Notes: generated from the sequence alone by a model not told the origin. Counted from the first letter of the stretch, positions 39,501-54,500 are shown. The stretch is 64,000 nucleotides of DNA from Elephas maximus indicus (GCF_024166365.1 NC_064831.1:46749768-46813767), one strand, 5' to 3'. Numbers and translations are program-made.

Positions 39501-42500
39501 AAAATTTGGCTCAAAGCTTAAAACAGTTGCTCCAGACTTCAATCTTATTGCTATGTTATATGAACTTCTTGTTCCATCCAAACTTGACTCTTAGCCATTC
39601 CTCTGTATGCCTTCTCTTTTTTCCTTTCTGCACCTTTATTCGAGCTGTTTCTTCCAACCAGAATGCCCCATGCCTCTTCTGTTAGTAGAAAGAAGAGGTC
39701 ATCCTTTAAAGTCAAGTATACCTAGCCCCTATCCAGATCATTCCAAGTGATCTCTCCCTCCCTTTTAAATTAATTCTCATTGCATTTATTCCTATCTTCC
39801 TTGTATTTCTGTGGTTATTTATGTTCATACCTTATTTCTACCCAATAATCTACATGCTCCTTGAAGATTGGTCCAAGATGACTACTTCGTTACTGTCATT
39901 TTTATAGGACCTGCTGCATTGTGCTATAAACATAACAGATGTATAATAGCTAAAGAATGAGTATTTCCTCTAAAAAATTATAATTACAAAATTTACTATT
40001 CTGTAGAATTATAAATATGCTAAGTTCCATTCACAGAAATTGCTTCATTTTCTATTTAAATTTGAGACCCACCTATGTAGAGGGAAAAAGTATCTCATAT
40101 CTGCAAAAACATATACTTAAGAACCAAACACACGGCTGAGCTTGACAACAGGGAGGTAAAAGTCAAGGTATCATCTTTAAAATGTGATAAAACCTTTTTC
40201 ATTCTTGTATTTTCAGTAAAAGCATATAAGCAAGATGGAGAGTGCCGGGTGAAGCACCATAGAAAGGACGCAGTTAAATGGGGTGGTCAGGGAAGCCTCA
40301 CTCCTCGGAAGAGAGGCCTGCTGAGGGAGTCAGCCATGTAGATAAATGGCAAATAGCAAACTAGGTGGTGGGAATAAGAAACATAAAAGGTCCTCAGCCA
40401 AGACACTGCTCCTTCTTCTACTGTTCCCCCTAACCCAAAACATCAAAATAAGTATGGGCTAAACTTACTCCCATGTCTTAGTTTAGCACAACAAAGACAT
40501 TGGTATTTCATTTATTAATTTTTTTTACAATGATTCTGAATTTTTTTTTTTTGTACTTTAGATGAAGGTTTACAGAGTAAACTGGCTTCTCATTAAACAA
40601 TTAATACATTTATCGTTTTGTGACACTGGTTGCCAAAACCACGGCATGTCAACACTCTCCCCTTCTTGACCTTAGATTCCCCATTACCAGCTTTCCTGAC
40701 CCTTCCTGCCTTCTTATCCTTGTCCCTGGGCTGGTGTGCCTATCAAGTCTTGTTTTGTTTTATGGGTCTGTCTAATCTTTGGCTGAAGGGTGAACCTCAG
40801 GAGAGACTTCAGAACTGAGTTAAAAGGGTGTCTGGGGGCCATATTCTTGGGGTTTCTCTAATCTCAGTCAGACCTGAACATCTGGTCTTTTTTTCTCCTT
40901 CTAAAAAAAAAAATTATTTTATTTTATTTTTTTTTTTTGAGTTAGAATTTTGTTCTACATTTTTTTCCAGCTTTGTCAGGGACCCTCTATTGTGATTCCT
41001 GTCAGACCAGTCAGTGGTGGTAACTGGGTACCATCTAGTTATGCTGGACTCAGTCTGGTGGAGGCTGTGGTAGTTGTGATCCATTAGTCCTTTGGACTAA
41101 TCTTTCCCTTATGTCTTTGGTTTTCTTCATTCTCCCTTGCTCCAAACAGGGTGACACCAGTGGAGTATCTGAGCAGGCTACTCACAAGCTTTTAAGACCC
41201 CAGACACTACTCACCAAAATAGAATGTAGAACATTTTCTTTTAAACTATGTTATGCCAACTGAGCTAGATATTCCCAGAGCCCATGGTTCCCATAGCCCT
41301 CAGCCCAGTAAGTTGATCCCTCAGGGAGTTTGGATGTGTCTATGGAATCTCCATGACCTTGTCTTCATCCAGTTGTGCTAGCTTCCCCAGAAAAGACACT
41401 GATATTTTAAGTAGCAATGCCAACATGAACAAAATTAAAAAGGGATTGGACACAAAAGAAATCAGAAGAATATGAAAATATGATATTCAATGGATTCCAA
41501 GTTAAATGTGTGGTATACCCAAAGTTAATTATCACTGTCAACAGTTCTTTCTCCACAGTAAACAAGTTCTGCACTTTATTTCAAATAGGAGAAACTAAGA
41601 ATTATGAAAGCTATATACTGATTTCAAGAATTCCAGTGGTTTAAGAGATTCCTTCAAAATTGAAAAAGTATTACTTTACTAGGTATCTTTAAATATCTTT
41701 CTAATATTCATATACTTATGCAGAATCTTATTTTTGTTCTCATTTTACAATGCAAATGCATGAAGATTTCATCTTGGTGGCTAAAATCACTGAAACAAAG
41801 TTCAGCATGAAAAGATAGGCTACTTACACCTTTGGTATAAGGACACAATGAAAAAAAACTCTTGCTATATCTAGTAGAAATCATTTAAATTTCTAAATCA
41901 GGCAACCCAAAATCAAGTTAAGAAATTATAACAATCCACAGAGAGATACCACTTTATATCTGCTAGAATAGCTATAATAAAAAAGAGGTAATAACAAGTG
42001 CTCACAAAGACATGGAGCAATTGGAACTCTCATACACTGCTGGTAGGAACTGAAAATACTGCAGCTACTTTGGAAAACAGTCTGGCAGTTCCTCAAAAGG
42101 TTAAGCAAAGAGTTACCACATAATCCCACGATGCCAATCCTAAGGTATATACCCAAGTGAAATGAACACATATATCCACACAAAAACTTGTACATAATGT
42201 TTACAGCAGCGTTACACATAAGGCTCAGAGTGAAAGCAACCTAAATGACCATCAACTGATGAATGGATGAGGAAAATACAGCATATCCATGCAAGAGTAT
42301 TACTCGGCAATTAAAAAAAAGGTACTGATACATGCTGTCACATGGATGAACCTTGAAAACGTTACGTTAAGTTAAAGCAGCCATAAAAGACATATATACT
42401 GTACGATTCCAACAATATAAAATGTCCAGAATAGACAAGTCTATAGAGACAGAAAGTAGATTAGTTGCTTAGAGATGACAGTTCAGAGGGAAATGGGTTT

Positions 42501-45500
42501 AACTACTGATGGGTACGGGGTTTGTAATAAAATGTTCTAAGCTTGACTGCATGACTCCATGAATGTAGTAAAAGCGACTGAATTATACACTTAAAATGGG
42601 CAATTGTACTGTACGTAAATTATGGCAAAATAAAGCTATTATGTAATTTTTTTTAAAAGTTATTTAACAATTTTTCAGTAGGAAGAGTGAAAGAAGATAA
42701 ACTAGTTACCTGAGATCTTCTGAATGCTTCTTAAAAATACAAAACCTTTTACTTGGACGGTTACTATGAAAGCTGTAGAGACAAAAGAGGTTTTATTAAT
42801 TTTATTATACAGTAAGTCATATTAATTTTATGACCATACTTCAAGTCTATGAATAGGTTTCTTAGCTTTGAATAAAAGATTATGATCTAAATAATAAAAT
42901 TATATTTGTTATTCTGTTTAATTCAAGATTTTATCTTACTTTGCATTTTATCTGCTTATTTTCTAAGGGCACATATTTCCCTAGGCATAGTCTTAGATGA
43001 TCAATACCTTACCATATTATACATACATATAAAAACTCAAGAGTTAAAAATGTAAAGAGAATCAAATTTTTCCAACTATTAAGAGTTGAAAACAATGTAA
43101 ATTTTTTGCTGATAACATGTTTTTGCCATAATATAAAGTTGTCAGGAATAATAATTATTATTTATCACTTTCCAATCTCAATATGCTTGTGTGTGGGGAG
43201 GGAGATAGAATCTAAATAATCTTGGAAGTAAACACTACTTGAGCTGTTTACCATCTGTAAAATCAAACATTTAGAGAGTTCTTTGCAATTACTAGATGTT
43301 TTAAAAAGCATATTAGAGCAGAACTCAGGAGTTACACAATGCTTCTTCCCTCAACTGCAGAATAGAAAACCACTAACTAAATTTTGCACCAAATGGTAAC
43401 AGCTTATGACCAAACTTGTCATCAAGTCAATTCTGACTCATGGCAACCCTATAAGTTACAGAGCAGAACTGCTCCATAAGGTTTCCTTAGCTGTAATCTT
43501 TCCTCCACAGTGCTGCTATGCGTGTTCGAACTGCCAACCTTTAGGTTAGTAATCTAGCGCAAAACCATTTGCACCACCTAAGAACCTAACAGCTTTATAC
43601 ACCCTGTTAGAATTGGTAAGGAAAGCTTTCTTCTACTAGAAAGCTAGGATTGGCCCAGCACAGTATTACTAAAAGGACAGTCAGAGATAACAGCATCTGT
43701 ATCACCTTGGAGCTTATTTAGAAATGCAAAGTGTCAGGCCCCACCACAAACCAGGAATCTGTTTTAACAAAACTTTTTTGGGGGGGGGTGGTGAGGAGCG
43801 ATTCTTATGCAAGCTTGTTTGAAAAGGAATAGCTTGCACAGACAGACTCAAAGTAGCCAACACACCAGGTCAGTGGTTCTTCTCGGATACAAGGTAATGA
43901 TCACCCAAGTGGTACACCCAGGAAATACCCTCAGAAGACTTCTAATAGTCATTTCTTCAATCTGGGGGTAACTACTACTAAGAATTTACATATTTAAGAC
44001 ACTATGCCAAAAATAATTAAATGTTTTTTTAGAAGAGAAAGTCAGGGAGTTGGAAAGCCCTGCAATTACATGCTAACTTTTGTGTACAGATATGTGTTTC
44101 CCCAGGGGAATGAGTCTAAGACTTTATCTGGATCCCCAAAGAGCATGAACCAAAATAAGTTTTTGTTTTGTTTTGAGATTTAAAAGTAACTTTTGAAGAC
44201 TCTTCCTTCTTTCAAACAAGTGGAATGTTTTTGGCTTATTATCTATTTGGTCAGAGGAGAGAAAAAATTGCATTTTAGTTTTGTTTTTTTTTTTAAATAC
44301 CTTCCATGTCTCCTGTCTACTACTTTTACCCCATTAGAATGTCAGTGATTTAAAAATTTTAGTTGCCTGAATCCAGTTTTAATTTTGAGTTCCCATCTAT
44401 TAAAAAAAAAGACTGATGCCGCCTCTTTAACTATATTTAGTACAAAATTCCATATTTGTAGTTTGTGTACTGTAGGAGATCTGCAACTCACAAATAAAAA
44501 GGAAAAAAATGAATCTGCATAAAGTTAATGGCATAAAGAAATAAATCTATGTTAAAGAGAAAAAAGGTTAAGATTTTTATTACAATATAGTAAAAATATA
44601 ATGTTCAGATCTAGGGTTAGAAAGTCTACCGCCTGGTTAAATGACTGCATACAATTATGAAAGCTCACCAAACTATAAAAATGAGTGAATTTTGCTGAGT
44701 GTCTACTATACCTCAAAAAAGCTGGGGGGGGGGGGACCATTCAGCCATATTTTCTTAATAATCTTGATGCAATAATTGTAACAACTTTATTTTCTAAATC
44801 ATACAAGAGGAGCCATTTTTTTTAGCACCCAACAATACTAACGGTGTGATACTATGGAAGACACTAGACTAGAGGCTGACGTTATCAGGTGAGGTGCCTG
44901 CCCAAGAGTTCACCGTGTGCGTGTGCATGTGTGTGTGCGTGTGTGTGCAGAGACACAGAAGCTGGCACAGAACGAATGCTCAGTAAGTACTTGTTAAATA
45001 AACACATTCATATTCAGACATAATCACCGCAAGATAAGCATCGATTGTGACATACACAAAGTTTTGTTGTTGCATATAGGAAGGCTGCAGGGAACTGGCG
45101 TGAGAAGCCAGCTCACACTCAGGAGTTGATTTCAGTGAAGAAGGTTCCCACAGCCTTCATCCAGGCTGAGCAAAGAGCAAGTGCAAAGATACAGAGGGAT
45201 GTTCAAGAGAGCAAAAATAACTGAAGAAGCTGAAGCGTAGTTAGGAATTAGATACTGAAAGGTCTTATATTATTCAGAAAATTTAAACATCCTATCAAGG
45301 TCAGAAAGTCAAAAGATTTTAGACCAAAAATGACTTAACCAGGTATGCCTAACCTAGCAGCAGAAGGAATGGAGGAAAAAAAGGGGGGGTGGGGGAGGGG
45401 GCACAGACAAGAAGAGCAGTTATGATGCTACTGCAATAATCTAGCTGTTCTAATGACTACCAATCAGTGCCAATAAATCTATATGAAATATAAGGAACTC

Positions 45501-48500
45501 AAGTAGTACTCTGTCTTACCCAGTGTATATGAACAAAGTTTTGTATCAGCTTTATTTTTCCTTGGAAAAAAAATTTAAATCATCCTTCAAGGCCTATCAT
45601 TTATGGAAAGTTTTCTTTTAACTTTGTTTAAAAAATTCAGCCTTACCTCTCCTGGGCATCCAGTCATTTGTTTATCACATTAAGTTAGATAAGTATACCC
45701 CACCTACTAGATTTTGAAAATTAAAGGCAAGGACTTTCTCCTCAAGCTAATAATGGCAACTTAGAAATAATATTAGCTACTGTTACTGGCAAGACATTTT
45801 ATTAAGCACTTAAAGTACATTTTCTCTAATAACCATAGTAACTTTCTTTTCCAGAAAAGGGAACTTGGAGTGACTTGCGGGAAGTCACACAGCTAAGGAT
45901 TATGAAGCTTGTCTGATTTCTCACCACCAGCCTACCTCTCTATATAGGTCTCAGCAAACAGTACCTTCCTAATAATGTACGCAATAAATATTTGTTGACT
46001 GAACCTGGCTGAAATCAACTCTTCTAGAATAAAACCCCAAAAACCAAACCCAGTGCCGTCGAGTCGATTCCAACTCATAGCGACCCTATAAGACAGAGTA
46101 GAACTGCCCCATAGAGTTTCCAAGGAGCACCTGGAGGATTTGAACTGCTGACCCTTTGGTTAGCAGCCGTAGCACTTACCCACTACGCCACCAGGGTTTC
46201 CGGCTAGAATAAGATATACTAAATAGTCACATCAGTTAACTTAATTTTATTATCTTTTGTCTAGAGAAAAAGCCTTCTTACACATCGTATTGAGGGATAA
46301 TAGCAGTATTATACAATTCTTTTGCATTTTTTCAAGTGATTTCTATTGCTACCTAAAAGCAATAAGCAACCAAAGTATGAAACTTTAAACAATTTCACAT
46401 AAATACTACTGTAAAAAAAATCACTTAAATCACTGCATGTATAATGATCTGCCATCCTTCAAAAGCCTTACAAGGCTCCAACTGCTTCAAGATCTTGACT
46501 ATCTCTTTGTAGTTTATATTTAGGGTCTTTTATAACCATAAAGAAGTCCTCAGGAGATGCAAATGGTTAACATGCTTAGCTGCTAACCCAATGGATGGGG
46601 GTTTAGATTCACCCAGAAGCACCTCAGAGGAAAGGTCTAATAATCTATTTCCAAAAATACAGCCACTGAAAATCCTATGGAGCACAGTTCTGCTCTGACA
46701 CACATGTGGTTGCCATGAGTTGGAAATGACTCAAAAGCAACTAATTTTTTGTAATTACAATACATAATTACTTTGCTGGAAACCCTGGTGGTGTAGTGGT
46801 TAAGTCCTATGGCTGCTAACCAAAAGGTCAGCAGTTCAAATTCACCAGATGCTCCTTGGAAACTCCATGGGGCGGTTCTACTCTGTCCTACAGGGTCGCT
46901 AAGAGTCAGAATTGACACGACAGCAATGGGTTTCATTTAGGTGCCATGGTGAATACAAAGAGCCGCTTTTTCACAAGGAGACAATACAGACACAAATAAA
47001 TTTAAGGCAGGACAGATGAAAGGTACACAACCCAAAGAAAGGAATAATTCCTGTGAATGGCTTTTGTGATCAGACACTTCACACGAGACAACAAACTGAG
47101 AAGGAAGAACAGGTGTATTCTAGGGAATAACAAAGAAGAAAATGCCACTGTAGATAATGAGTATGGTGGGATCTGTACTTTGGGGAAGATTAATCTGGGG
47201 TAGGAATCTTTATAGAATGGACCAGAGCAGGTATAAGGACAGAGGAAAAAAGGCCAGTTGAGAGGCTACAGAGCTGGCTAGAGAATCAGGAGCACATCCT
47301 CTAGAGAAAATGAAGTTTTTGTACACAGCTCAGAGGCCCGGGTGACACAGCGGTTAAAATGAAGTTTTTGTACACAGCTCAGAAGCCTGGGTGGCACAGT
47401 GGCTAAAAGCTTGGCTGGTAACCAAAAGGTCAGCAGTTCAAATGCACCAGCTGCTCCCTGGAAACCCTATGGGGCAGTCCTACCCTCTCCTATAGGATCA
47501 CTATGAGTCAAAATTGACTCAACGGCAACAGATTCGGTTTGGTCTTGGTAGAGCTCAAGCTTGTGATAAGAGTCCACACGGGGTAGGAGTGAGGTGCACC
47601 GTTCAGTGGGAGGTACCTGAGGCAGTGAGAAAAGAGTACCACTGAAGCAGAGCAAAAGGAAGAGAACTACAGAACCCTTGGGAGAGCAGAAGAGGGAGCT
47701 TTCAGTTCCACGTGAGGCTAACCACGAGTAAGAGCTCAGTGTATTGATAACAGCGAAAGAAAGGGTTGGGCTTAATGGGAATTGAAGAAAGATTATGAAG
47801 GGAGTCTGGGGCTAACTGGGAATGTTTTAGGATAGAATGAGTTTCAAAGTTCTACTGGACAGGTGGAGAACGTACGGAAAATGGAGAGAGAGAAGGGCAG
47901 AACGACCTGTGGTTTAAGAAACTCAAAAATATTTTACAATTTGATTCCCTGTAAGTTAGGGGCAGAATTAAAGCTCCCTTTTTTTGGGCAGCCATATGTT
48001 TGGCACCGAGTAACAGACCAGTATTGCTCCCAGCAGTATACCGAGGGTAAGGTTGCCTGGGGCTGGCTTTAGCACACTGGGATATGGTTGTAGAACCACT
48101 ACAGTACTTTGGAGGCAGAGTGGTGGGATGCAGAAGGCAGGGCCTCAGGAAGCCATGATGCAGTGGCAGGTCAATGGAATTTCATGAGCTTCAGCAACTT
48201 GGGACAGTAAATTGTATCCAGCTGGTGCTCCACAATCACACAAATGACGCCCTGAAAGAGACGAAGCCTAAAGGATATTGGAGTAGGAGCTGCATGAAAA
48301 GAAGATCCTGGTTTGGCTTATTTGTGTTCTTTTCAGATTCTAATGAGTCAAAGGTATAGAACAGCTAAAAATAGAGTTAGACCTCAGGAAGACTAAGGAA
48401 ATTAGAAGATTTAAAGCTAAAAGGCAGAAGTGAGAGTAATTAAGTTACCAAGGAAGGGAATGTAAAGAGGCAAGAAGAATTGAAGAAAAAACAATGAAGA

Positions 48501-51500
48501 CAGAGGTGCAGCCAAAAAGGAAGAAGTAAAAGGAGTAACAGTTTAACAGAAGCTGAGAAGAAGTTTCCAAAATGAGTCACTAACAATTTCAAATACTATA
48601 AAGAAGTTAAGGAGAAATGAGAATAAAAAAGGTGAGTAAATCTGGTGATTAGCACATAACTGATAACCTTTAAAGGGGTGGTTTTAGATGAAAGATGGGG
48701 ATGATATTCAAATTAAGGATAAAGAAATAAATGACAAATAAGCTAGTAACAAATACTTTTTACAAATGTTGAAGGTGAAGAGAAGACAGGAAATAAGGAA
48801 AGCAGGCAGCAGGAGCAATCTCCTTCACTCTAGACAATAGCTAAAATGTTTGTGAGCAGAAGGAAGCTGGGACAGAAAAAGAGATGAAATGATGACAGTA
48901 AGTTAAGTGAATAATCTGGTGGAAAGCTGGAGGAGATAAGGGTTAGGGTTAACTTTGAAGAAGTGGGACTTGCTTGTTTTCTGAGATTTAATGTCTGTGT
49001 GAAGGTAAATGGAAAAAAAAAAATTGAGGTAGAAAAGAGTTAATGCTGGGAAAACATAAAAGATGACTTCCAACTGAGTAGCCAGTAGGCAAAGTTAACA
49101 ACTGAGAGAGACTAGAGTAAAATCTTTAATGAACAAGGTTTAAATAGATGATGTAGGTAAAAATAAAAAGTATTTAAGAATAAAGGAAACCCTGGCGGCG
49201 TAGTGGTTAAGTGCTATGGCTGCTAACCAAGAGGTCGGCAGTTCCAACCTACCAGGCGCTCCTTGGAAACTCTATGGGACAGTTCTACTCTGTCCTATAG
49301 GGTCGCTACGACTCGGAATTGACTCGACGGCAGTGGGTTTATTTAAGAATAAAAGATAGAACCCAATCAAAATTAATGATTATGAATTCAGAGGTGACTG
49401 AACTAAGCACAATTTGGTAAGTCTGTAACTGAGCATATATTAAGTTCAAAAAAGGGGAAGATGATCAAGTCTCACCTTGGCCTTTATGCCAGACGAGCAT
49501 GACCAAAGATGTAAAGACTTCTAGTACAAAAACCAAGTAGCATTCAAAACAGCTGACCCTGAGGGTGAGGTTCACTATGAAGTTAGATGGGTGGTGGTAA
49601 AATGGAAAAAGGAGTCAAAGTCCTGAAAGTCACGGGGTAACAGGAATTCAAAATGAAACAGTAGTATATATGAGGAGATAAAAATGGGGCTGTGGTAAGA
49701 AAGGGGGTATAATGACTTAGAGGTGGACATGTAACTGCTGGAACTAAGTAAGTCGAGCTACCATGAAGGTAGGCTAACCATCAAGAAGAAACAAAATGAA
49801 ATCAAACGGTGAGCCAGATGCAGAAACCAGCAAGATGGGAGAATCCTTGAAAGTGGTAGCTGATTATGACCAGAAGGTAACAGTTCATGTCATGATCTGC
49901 AAGAAAATCACCTTTATTAGTTCTACCTTCATTCTAATTGTTTAAAAAAGGAACAACCTCACTTTGAACAATCAACTTGTCAGTTTTATCTGAACAACTT
50001 TTGGCTATTTAAAAAAAATAAAAAAGTCCATCGTGAAAGAATAAACTATGTCCCTACTAATGAAATCCAAATGAAGGTAATATGGGCTCTGAAGCCGTGC
50101 CCTAGCACAGAATAGACGGTAGATGTTCAATTAATATAAGGTGGAGTAATTGAAGAAGGAATTTCAACGGTGAAATCATGACTACAAGTTTCTCATTTTA
50201 CTGAGTGAATACAAGGATTGGTGGTTAGACAAATGAACTGATGGACGGATGGATAGACAGACAAACAGATGGACTAGAGATAAAGAGAAATGGCCACAAT
50301 AAACTTCCTAACATCACTGAAAATCCTGGAACCTCTCAAAGTGATTGTTTTGAAGAGAATAACATTCATGAGATTACATGTATTTGGTGAATATGCTCAA
50401 AACATTTAAAATTTGGTTGAAAATAATAAGTTTGGAAGACCTATGGGGAAAAAAAATTCCTGTAGAAAAACTACTTCCCTAACAAGCCTGTCCTAATTTT
50501 ACTAGTCTAACTGTTCTTGCAATTTCAGTTCCAGTAATCTCATGAGTTACTACGCTGGGAAGTAGTACCGGGAAATATCCTGGAAGTTTTCTATTGCTAT
50601 GTCCTTTCAGTTTCCTGAAGAGAAGAACTAGGTTCTAACAGGGTGACTCTGAGCCCTAACTTTAACTGGCAGTTTTGCATGTTCAACTCATCTTACCTCA
50701 TCATGTGATTTACATAGGCTTTGCTACAGCTAGTGTTGTATCTGCAAACACTGCAGTGGACATACGTAGGGAAGTGGTTTGCAAAATCTTTTATTTCGGA
50801 ACAACATTCAATGCAGTTGTAAACTCCCCGACGATACCTTATGGAGACATAAAGAAAATGATAAAAATGTATTTTAACACAAAAATGATAAGGAAGGATC
50901 TTCTTACTGTTCTATTAATTAAAGCCAAGGTGTTTAACTCAGGATCTTTAAACAGAGACTTATAATTTGAAAATTGGGTATGAAACAACAAGCTAGAGTA
51001 AATATAAAAAATCTATCAGTTAATGTTAAGAAGGGATGGGATTAACCAAATCAAACACAAGATATAAGCACAAACTACATATACCAGTGCAACAGATGAA
51101 GATTACAGAATAACACAGTAATTCAAGTGCTGCTCAGCAGGGGTGAAAAGTACAGCTGAGAGAGACTATGATTTTTTAATTTTTATTGCTTGGCCTTTGT
51201 GCCCGAGAAGTGACACTGTGTAAGTTTACAACAGAGTTCTATGATGGGGTAAATTTATATTAAATAAAGTTTTTAAACTTAAGATCAAATTAGTATTTTT
51301 TTATTAACTGCTTGGCCTTTGTGCCAAGTAAGTGACATTGTGTAAATGTATAACAGAGTTCTGTGACAGGGTAAATTTATATTAAATACAGTTTTTAAGT
51401 TTAAGATTAAATTAGTCCTAAAACAATTGTATATCAGGATTAAAAGATATTACCTTAAGTTCCTCAATGCTGTATTGACTTTACTTTTTTTATTGCTACC

Positions 51501-54500
51501 AGTCAGTGTGTTTTGCTTCTTTTGCACATTTGAGATTTTTGGTTTGCATTTAGATTTACTTCCATTAGGCTTACTTGCATTAGGTTTACTTGCATTGGGT
51601 TTAGCTGCATTAGGTTTATTTGTATTAGATTTTATAGGACTTTTAGCAGTTATATTTTTAGTCCTTGGAGGTGAAAGCTGAAGGGTAGAAGTGCTTGCAC
51701 TAATGGAAGGTGTAGGTAAAGATCCTGATTGAAGAGGTCCAACTGAAGCTCGAATAGTAACCTACAAAAGTGAAGACAATATTTGCTTTAGAAAATTAAT
51801 CATTACTTTAATATTAAAAATATCACTGTAATACAAAAAGTTAAATATCGAGTATTCTGAAAATACCAGATACAAACTAAAATTAGTTAAGTCTTCCATT
51901 TATTTTACATCTTCACACCAATTAAATTAGGCTTGACATTTATTCATTGCTGTTTAATACTACAGTTGTATACTGGTATCAGTTCTCTGTTAACACAAGA
52001 AATTAATGGACAATTAGGGGTTAACACAAATTATATGCATATCAAAAGAGCACAATTCTATAGCTATTTTTATGCTCACAAATACAGAGGTTAAAATTTA
52101 AATCTCAAAACCTGGAAAATAACTCTAGAAAGTCTGCATTATCCTTTAGTAACTATAAAACAAACAGATCTACAGTAAACGTGATGTCTTCCCAGGGTTC
52201 CTCAGCAGAATTTATGCTTACAAAGGTTATGGGAGAGGTTACATCAATTCATCATACAGCACGGAGTGTTTAATAATATTCAGAATTTCCTTAAAGGGAA
52301 TTAATATAAAATTTGTTATTTAGTATTCAGAAAGAGAAAATGTTTGATTATATCTGCTGGTTAACAACGGAAAACACAACTGCCCACCAACATTCTCAAT
52401 AATCATTTGACTGTATCTCAGGAGCAGCCTCTGAGGAACTCCTTCCTATGAAATACATGTGCTTTAGAATTTTTTTAGAATCATACAAAAGCACTGGACT
52501 AGGAATGAAAAGACCGGAGGATGAATCTCATACTACCTCTTCCCAGCCATGTGACCTATGTATGAGTAAGTAACTTATCCTCTCTAAGTCTCCTCCTTAT
52601 GATATGGAGACAATATAGGTTTTATCTACCTCATTGGACTGAGGTATGCATTAAATAATAGACTGTATGAAAAAGCACACTGAAAGCCTAATTGTAAAGT
52701 GCCATAAAACATTTAGTATCATCATTAATAGTATTATCATCGTCAAGAAGGGAAGACAGGAGAAGGCTGCACTGCTTACATTAGCGTTCTGTATGACTAG
52801 TCCCAGCATGGAACGAATGCATTGCAGGGAAGGATACTGGACAGCTTCTCTCGCTCTAGGTCTTCAGAGCATGCTTTATACTGTTTAGTTAAGTCAAATA
52901 ACAGACATACCCACATTCAAAGGTAAGTACCCAAAGCCAAATATAAATGTTTTGGGGATTATTTCACTTTGGATAATCCATGCCTCTGTTTCCCTCCAAT
53001 GGAGCAAAGATTCAAGAGCTGACTGTATATGAAGAAGTCAGAGAAAACAGATGTACATAAGGCAAACAGGGAAAAGAAAATTACAATCATCAGTATGCAC
53101 TCAGACATGTGTTTGCTCACTTAAAACACAATGCTATCCAGCCGGTGAACTTGCTTCTCTGAGAGCACACTCAGTAATATCAGCTTCAACAAACATCTGA
53201 GAACCTATGGCATTCTAGGCATACCTACGGCATACCAATAATGGGGATTCGAAGATAAATAAAACGTGGTTCTTGATCTCAAATCCCTTACAGTCTAGCA
53301 GATAAAACAGACATATACACTGCCAACTGGAATAGCTCAAAAACAGCCTGTATGATACCTACTAGCTCAGACAACAGCTCATCTAGGTGCACTTTTTACA
53401 AAGGAGTACCACTCCAACATACGACACACACTGAGCACACAACAATGGGCACAAGTTATTTCTTTCAAAGCTTAAGAATAGTAGAACCTAAAATGGTAGG
53501 TTAAGAATGGTAAAAGCCTAACAAGTCATAATAACAATCACAAGTCAACTTTTAAAATATTATATTCAATAAATAAACCAGGCAGGAGTTAATTTCTATT
53601 GCCATACAAAAAATTAAAATACAACAAATTTAACACTCACTTTTGTTCCAGGAGGCAACCCTTCTAGCTGTTTAGGTTTCATGAATGTTCGATGGTGCTG
53701 AGTCTTATGGTCCATTTTCTCCTTGCATGTCAGAAACTGCAGTCTGCATTTTGTGCAACGATGTATTCCTTTTTTCTGTTTAGAAAACGAAAGAAGGGGA
53801 AATTTTTCTACAACTACAAATCTTGTGACTTGAAACTGCTCTCAATTCGAAAGATACCTAAATAATTCTAAAACCAGTATTTTGACCTTTCCCATCATAA
53901 ATAATAGCAAAGTATTATTTCATTCATTTCTAAAAACACTGCCTGCATTAATATTTGGGTTTCGAAATGATGTATTACATCTAGGAATTGAACATTGTCA
54001 GTAGGTTCTAATGAAAGTTCTATCAATTGTGAGATAGAACAGATGCACCTACCGTTCCCTCAGCTGGACTCAAGTCGTGGACATCTCTCTCATGCGTATA
54101 TGCATCTCCGTGTGCGAAGAGTGATGACAATATATTACAATTTTTTCCTCTTGTTACTTGCCTTCAAGTTGGCCCCCAATTTGTGGTGACCCCAGGTACA
54201 ATGGAATGAAATGTTGCCTGCTTCTGCACCATCCCCATGACTGGTTGTGTACTGGACTGTTGGGATTCATATGGTTTTTATTGGGTGGTTTTTAGAAGTA
54301 GATCACCAGGCCTGTCTTCCTAGGCCATCTTAGTGTGGAAGCCCCTCTAAAATCTGTTCAGCATCACAGCAACCTGCAAGCCTCCACTGACAGATGGGGG
54401 TGGCTGTGCATGAGGTACGTTGGCTGGGAATCAAACCTGGGTCTCCCACACGGAAGGAGAGAACTCTACCACTGAACCACCAACATCTCACTAGTACATT

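Larger units (their letters stand above)
38545..42709 (-). other. ZNF280D: Intron 7 of window
   Basis: 4.2-kb intron holding MIR and L2 relics, an afrotherian L1 3' UTR and an older L1 fragment. About 39960-40520 is unassigned. Confidence 0.75.
42773..50696 (-). other. ZNF280D: Intron 6 of window
   Basis: 7.9-kb intron with six SINE copies in both orientations and a MIR. The tracts 43589-45760, 47551-49184 and 49341-50696 are purine-rich on the plus strand with no recognised element apart from a TG microsatellite and G-runs. Confidence 0.75.

Noticed and set aside
46637..46936. Minus-strand 99-residue ORF
   Set aside because: Antisense of two SINEs; similar text ([16 protein letters not shown]) recurs at other SINEs in the window.
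50675..50965. Plus-strand 96-residue ORF
   Set aside because: It is the antisense of ZNF280D exon 6 (50697-50837); the minus-strand frame carries the zinc-finger pattern and correct splice sites.
51427..51681. Plus-strand ORF with a hydrophobic, leucine-rich repeat-like text ([11 protein letters not shown])
   Set aside because: It is the antisense reading of the lysine-asparagine repeat in exon 5, not a membrane protein.
54400..54492. Functional tRNA-Gly gene
   Set aside because: The tRNA-like part has several mismatches in the anticodon arm and acceptor stem and continues directly into a SINE body.
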